DNA of 64,000 nt from Neodontobutis hainanensis. Taxonomy: Eukaryota; Chordata; Actinopteri; Gobiiformes; Odontobutidae. The stretch lies in assembly GCA_024349245.1 (NCBI GenBank), contig JALDNG010000004.1, forward strand, positions 1,480,001 through 1,544,000, written 5' to 3'. This document shows, piece after piece, positions 61,301-64,000 of the stretch. A model generated the notes under the pieces. That model saw only the letters and a list, made by a program, of their open reading frames with translations, was not told where the DNA came from and made no database searches. A program made the translations under genes and the position numbers. Within the stretch, counting starts at the first letter, position 1, and every line of letters starts with the position of its first letter.

Positions 61301-64000
61301 CAATGCCATTGTGCATGTTTGTCTGTACTGCATATTTATGCAGATTACCATTATCTGACTGCACCCTCAATCCATTAACGCCAATAAAGCACCCAGAGCT
61401 CATTACAGCGTGGTGCAGCACCATCCAGCATTTACTACAAATTATATGACTCAATTTTTCTCCTGTGCTGTTGTGACCCGAAGGTGATCTCTATATAAAT
61501 GCAAGTATCGTCACATTTGATTGGAAATATTGATTGAGCTCTTATTGTTGCTGCATAAGATAATAACTATGCACAAGTGTATTGTTGGAGCTTATTGCAC
61601 TGAACAAAAGTGTTAAGCATCAGGCCAGCCGACTGATTAATCATTACAGATCAATATCTTTGGGTTTAGCGCAGAGTTTTCCTGTCTTCCTCAGTCATTT
61701 GTCATTGTTTTTATCCTGGCAGTGGCAGTGCCTCAGGCGAGTGACACAGGCTGTGTTCACTCTAAAGAAAACAGCCGATGTTTGTGGCTCAGAAATACTC
61801 CACGTTGGCAAACTGAATCTATACATAATGCAAATATTTAAAATGTAGCTTTAGTTGATACACTAAAGGAGAAATAACAAACTAACTGCTCTACATTTAA
61901 TGTCTATGTTGATGTTTTCGGTTTATTGCGTACTTATTAACAGGTCATTGCTTTCCCCTAACGCCAAAGTCAGATTGTATGTCCTTTCCCTTTGGATTCT
62001 CTGCAGTGGGTTGAGAAGGGTCAGTCAAATGGATAATACCCACAAGCAATGAGAGAACATGCTCCCAGAGATGAAGATATTCAACCTAAAACCTTTGCTG
62101 TAAATCCTCTGATGTACCGTACAGTTTTATGCAAACTAAAGATTATAGCATCACACTAGACTTAAAACGTCCACCTGATGAACGTCACACTGTGATTGGC
62201 GATGCTATAAGGGTACAATTTAACAATGGTCAAAAACACACAGAGGCAATGATAACATGAATGGTAGTTTGAAAAAAACTAGGTTTTTGTGCTAAAAAAA
62301 GAGCTTGGTGTAGGTAAGATGCTATTGTTAGCATGCATTTCTTTATATAGCGTTTTAGCTAATTACTGTAGAAAGATTTGATTGTAGTGGCACTCTCAAC
62401 ATTTTCAACACTCATATTTTGCTGACAATAATTAACCACTGATTTAAAGCCTGGGCTCATCTTTTATTAATTAATTGTTTGTCTCACACTGTGACCAGGG
62501 CTTAAGGCAGACCTATTGGGTCCTGGGCTATAGTACAATATTATTTTTGCAACAATAAGTTTAATATACACATAGAGACGGCCATTTTTGTTATCTGTTT
62601 GTTCAAAGTTTATATCATTTAAGTCATTTCTGAGGGATTGCATCAACATTTCCTGTAGCACAAACTGCAGTCGGGTATCAGTAATACCATACCACCTGTT
62701 TGTCTTTCTAATCTCAGCCTGAAGGGAGATTATATTATTATTTAAAGCACACATCATGCTGTTTACATGTTAGACTGTTGCTCCCAGTTTTTCTGATAAA
62801 AAGCTTATATTTCCATCTACTTTGTAACTCCAAAACCAAGTGAAACTTTGCGATAGAACATGTTTGATTTAGTCTCTTCCATTCTGATCTGGCTGTTTTT
62901 TATTTCTGATCTATTAAACCACATTAATCTCATTGGCTTCGTTTTCTTGTTGATGAGTAATAATCTTGTGATTGGCTTGGATTTACAGAGAAACTTTTCA
63001 GTCCCTGTGGGTGTCCTGCCTCACGTCTGTTACTGCACCACCTCCTGTTTCCCTGCCGTGCAGTTGGGCATCGCAGGTTTCCAGTGATTACTCCCTCTAC
63101 TTTCTCTCCACTTCTCCTGTTTGTGTATACAGCGTCATACTGTTTCTACAAAACTAGCAGTAGTCGCGGTATAAGGAGTATTCTACAGTACATTAGCAAA
63201 CATCCTATTTACCGATGTAAATAGATAAAGATTGGATAAAGGCATCTGTCAATGACTTTGTAGGTAGAAGATGAGCGACTAGGACTCAACCATTAATGAC
63301 TGCAGTTTTCTCCCAAGATGCTTAGGAAGGACCAAAGATGTACAGCATATACACTTGCTCTGCTTTTTGTTTTGTTGCTTGTGCATGCTTTCAAACCTGG
63401 AATGCTAATCTAGTTTAGTTTATTTTATTTAGTGAAGCAAAATAAAAATGCATAATTAGATATAACTTTTATTATTTTATTCTTTACAAATATTGGTTAC
63501 TCGTTCTTCTTCCACTCACTAAACCCTGAGTTTGGCCTTCTACATCCATATCTGAGCTCAATTGGGAGCACTCATTTCAGTCAAACCTGCCGTGCTCTAA
63601 GGTTCAAAACAAGAGCTGACTATGCTTGCAGATCGATTAAAGCAGCTGAATTTCTCACTTTGCACGAGTTTACATGAACGAGAGAGAATCAAACTTCTAA
63701 CTCCGCAGCACTCAGCTCAGACTAATGTTGCATTCATGTGTTCTTTGTATTTAACAGCACTACGCTTTTCTTACTTGATTTATTTGTAGCATTAAATGAT
63801 TGTGAACTCATAAACATATAAACTTCTATTGTACGAGTGAGTTACTGCAGTCTTGAGTGAATATTGCTCTTATGACTGGTCTTCATGTTCTTCTCATCTG
63901 CTTAAGTGTGTTGCTCTGTGTTGGTCCTAATCCAGCGATACTGATGGCTGTGTCCAACCTTATTTGGAGTACGCTCTATTCACGCAACAACCGTCCGACT
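58391..64000. other. Non-coding stretch to window end, no gene seen
   Basis: AT-rich. Open frames are at most 96 codons and show no domain. The block at about 61080-61510 is more complex and rich in CATTA/TTATG words (see separate entry). No repeat that I can name elsewhere. Confidence 0.5.
61080..61510. other. Candidate conserved non-coding element
   Basis: High-complexity sequence with words such as CATATTTATGCAGATTACC (POU/octamer-like ATGCAGAT) and CCATTAACGCCAATAAAG (Hox/PBX-like), and no long open frame or repeat. It resembles developmental enhancers in vertebrate gene deserts. This is a guess from composition and motifs. Confidence 0.27.

Overview
The window is nuclear DNA from a vertebrate, almost certainly a ray-finned (teleost) fish. 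It is mostly AT-rich non-coding sequence. It holds decayed copies of fish-typical transposons (Tc1-like and L2-like elements and short dispersed repeats), large minisatellites, a long (TG)n tract, and one multi-exon gene with short GT-AG introns. Nothing suggests a bacterial, phage or viral genome. The species cannot be named from sequence alone.

Layout. Positions 1-16490 have no recognisable gene. They hold a minisatellite with a 57-bp higher-order period (about 5536-6130), a TCAATGT microsatellite (12816-12857), a decayed dispersed repeat (about 12615-12815) and a hAT-type MITE-like element (about 15225-15710). Positions 16492-19433 are a roughly 2.9-kb array of nearly 100 copies of a 30-bp unit; every unit carries a consensus 5' splice-site string, and three reverse-strand frames are open across it. 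Positions 19.6-29.5 kb are gene-poor, with a few stretches of richer composition that may be conserved non-coding elements. At 29545-30250 lie antisense 3' ends of an L2-like LINE. Positions 30-36 kb are again non-coding and contain a perfect 22-bp inverted repeat at 34843-34892. Positions 36.3-38.1 kb hold further dispersed repeats.

The only convincing protein-coding gene is on the minus strand at about 38.3-42.0 kb. Seven exons (39768-41917) join in consistent phase into a complete HIPK-like (homeodomain-interacting protein kinase-like, CMGC group) kinase domain of 342 residues. It keeps the glycine loop, catalytic lysine, HGDLKPEN, DFG and APE motifs but lacks the activation-loop tyrosine of canonical HIPKs. 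Its C-terminal end is uncertain: a stop lies directly behind the last good donor site, while a KRSRDEDDENAK-type tail exon lies about 0.7 kb further on.

Downstream of 42.7 kb the sequence is again dominated by relics. There is a THAP-domain exon-like fragment (45560-45685, minus) next to a 0.4-kb dispersed repeat, two LINE reverse-transcriptase C-terminal fragments (48360-48609 minus; 49895-50140 plus), a truncated Tc1-like transposon with a 290-bp (TG)n tract inside it (50445-51400), and a second internally deleted Tc1-like element (51906-52233). From 52.2 kb to the end there is only non-coding DNA with one more repeat cluster (57980-58390). The genes do not form an operon or pathway: the window is one lineage-type kinase gene in a repeat-littered intergenic landscape.
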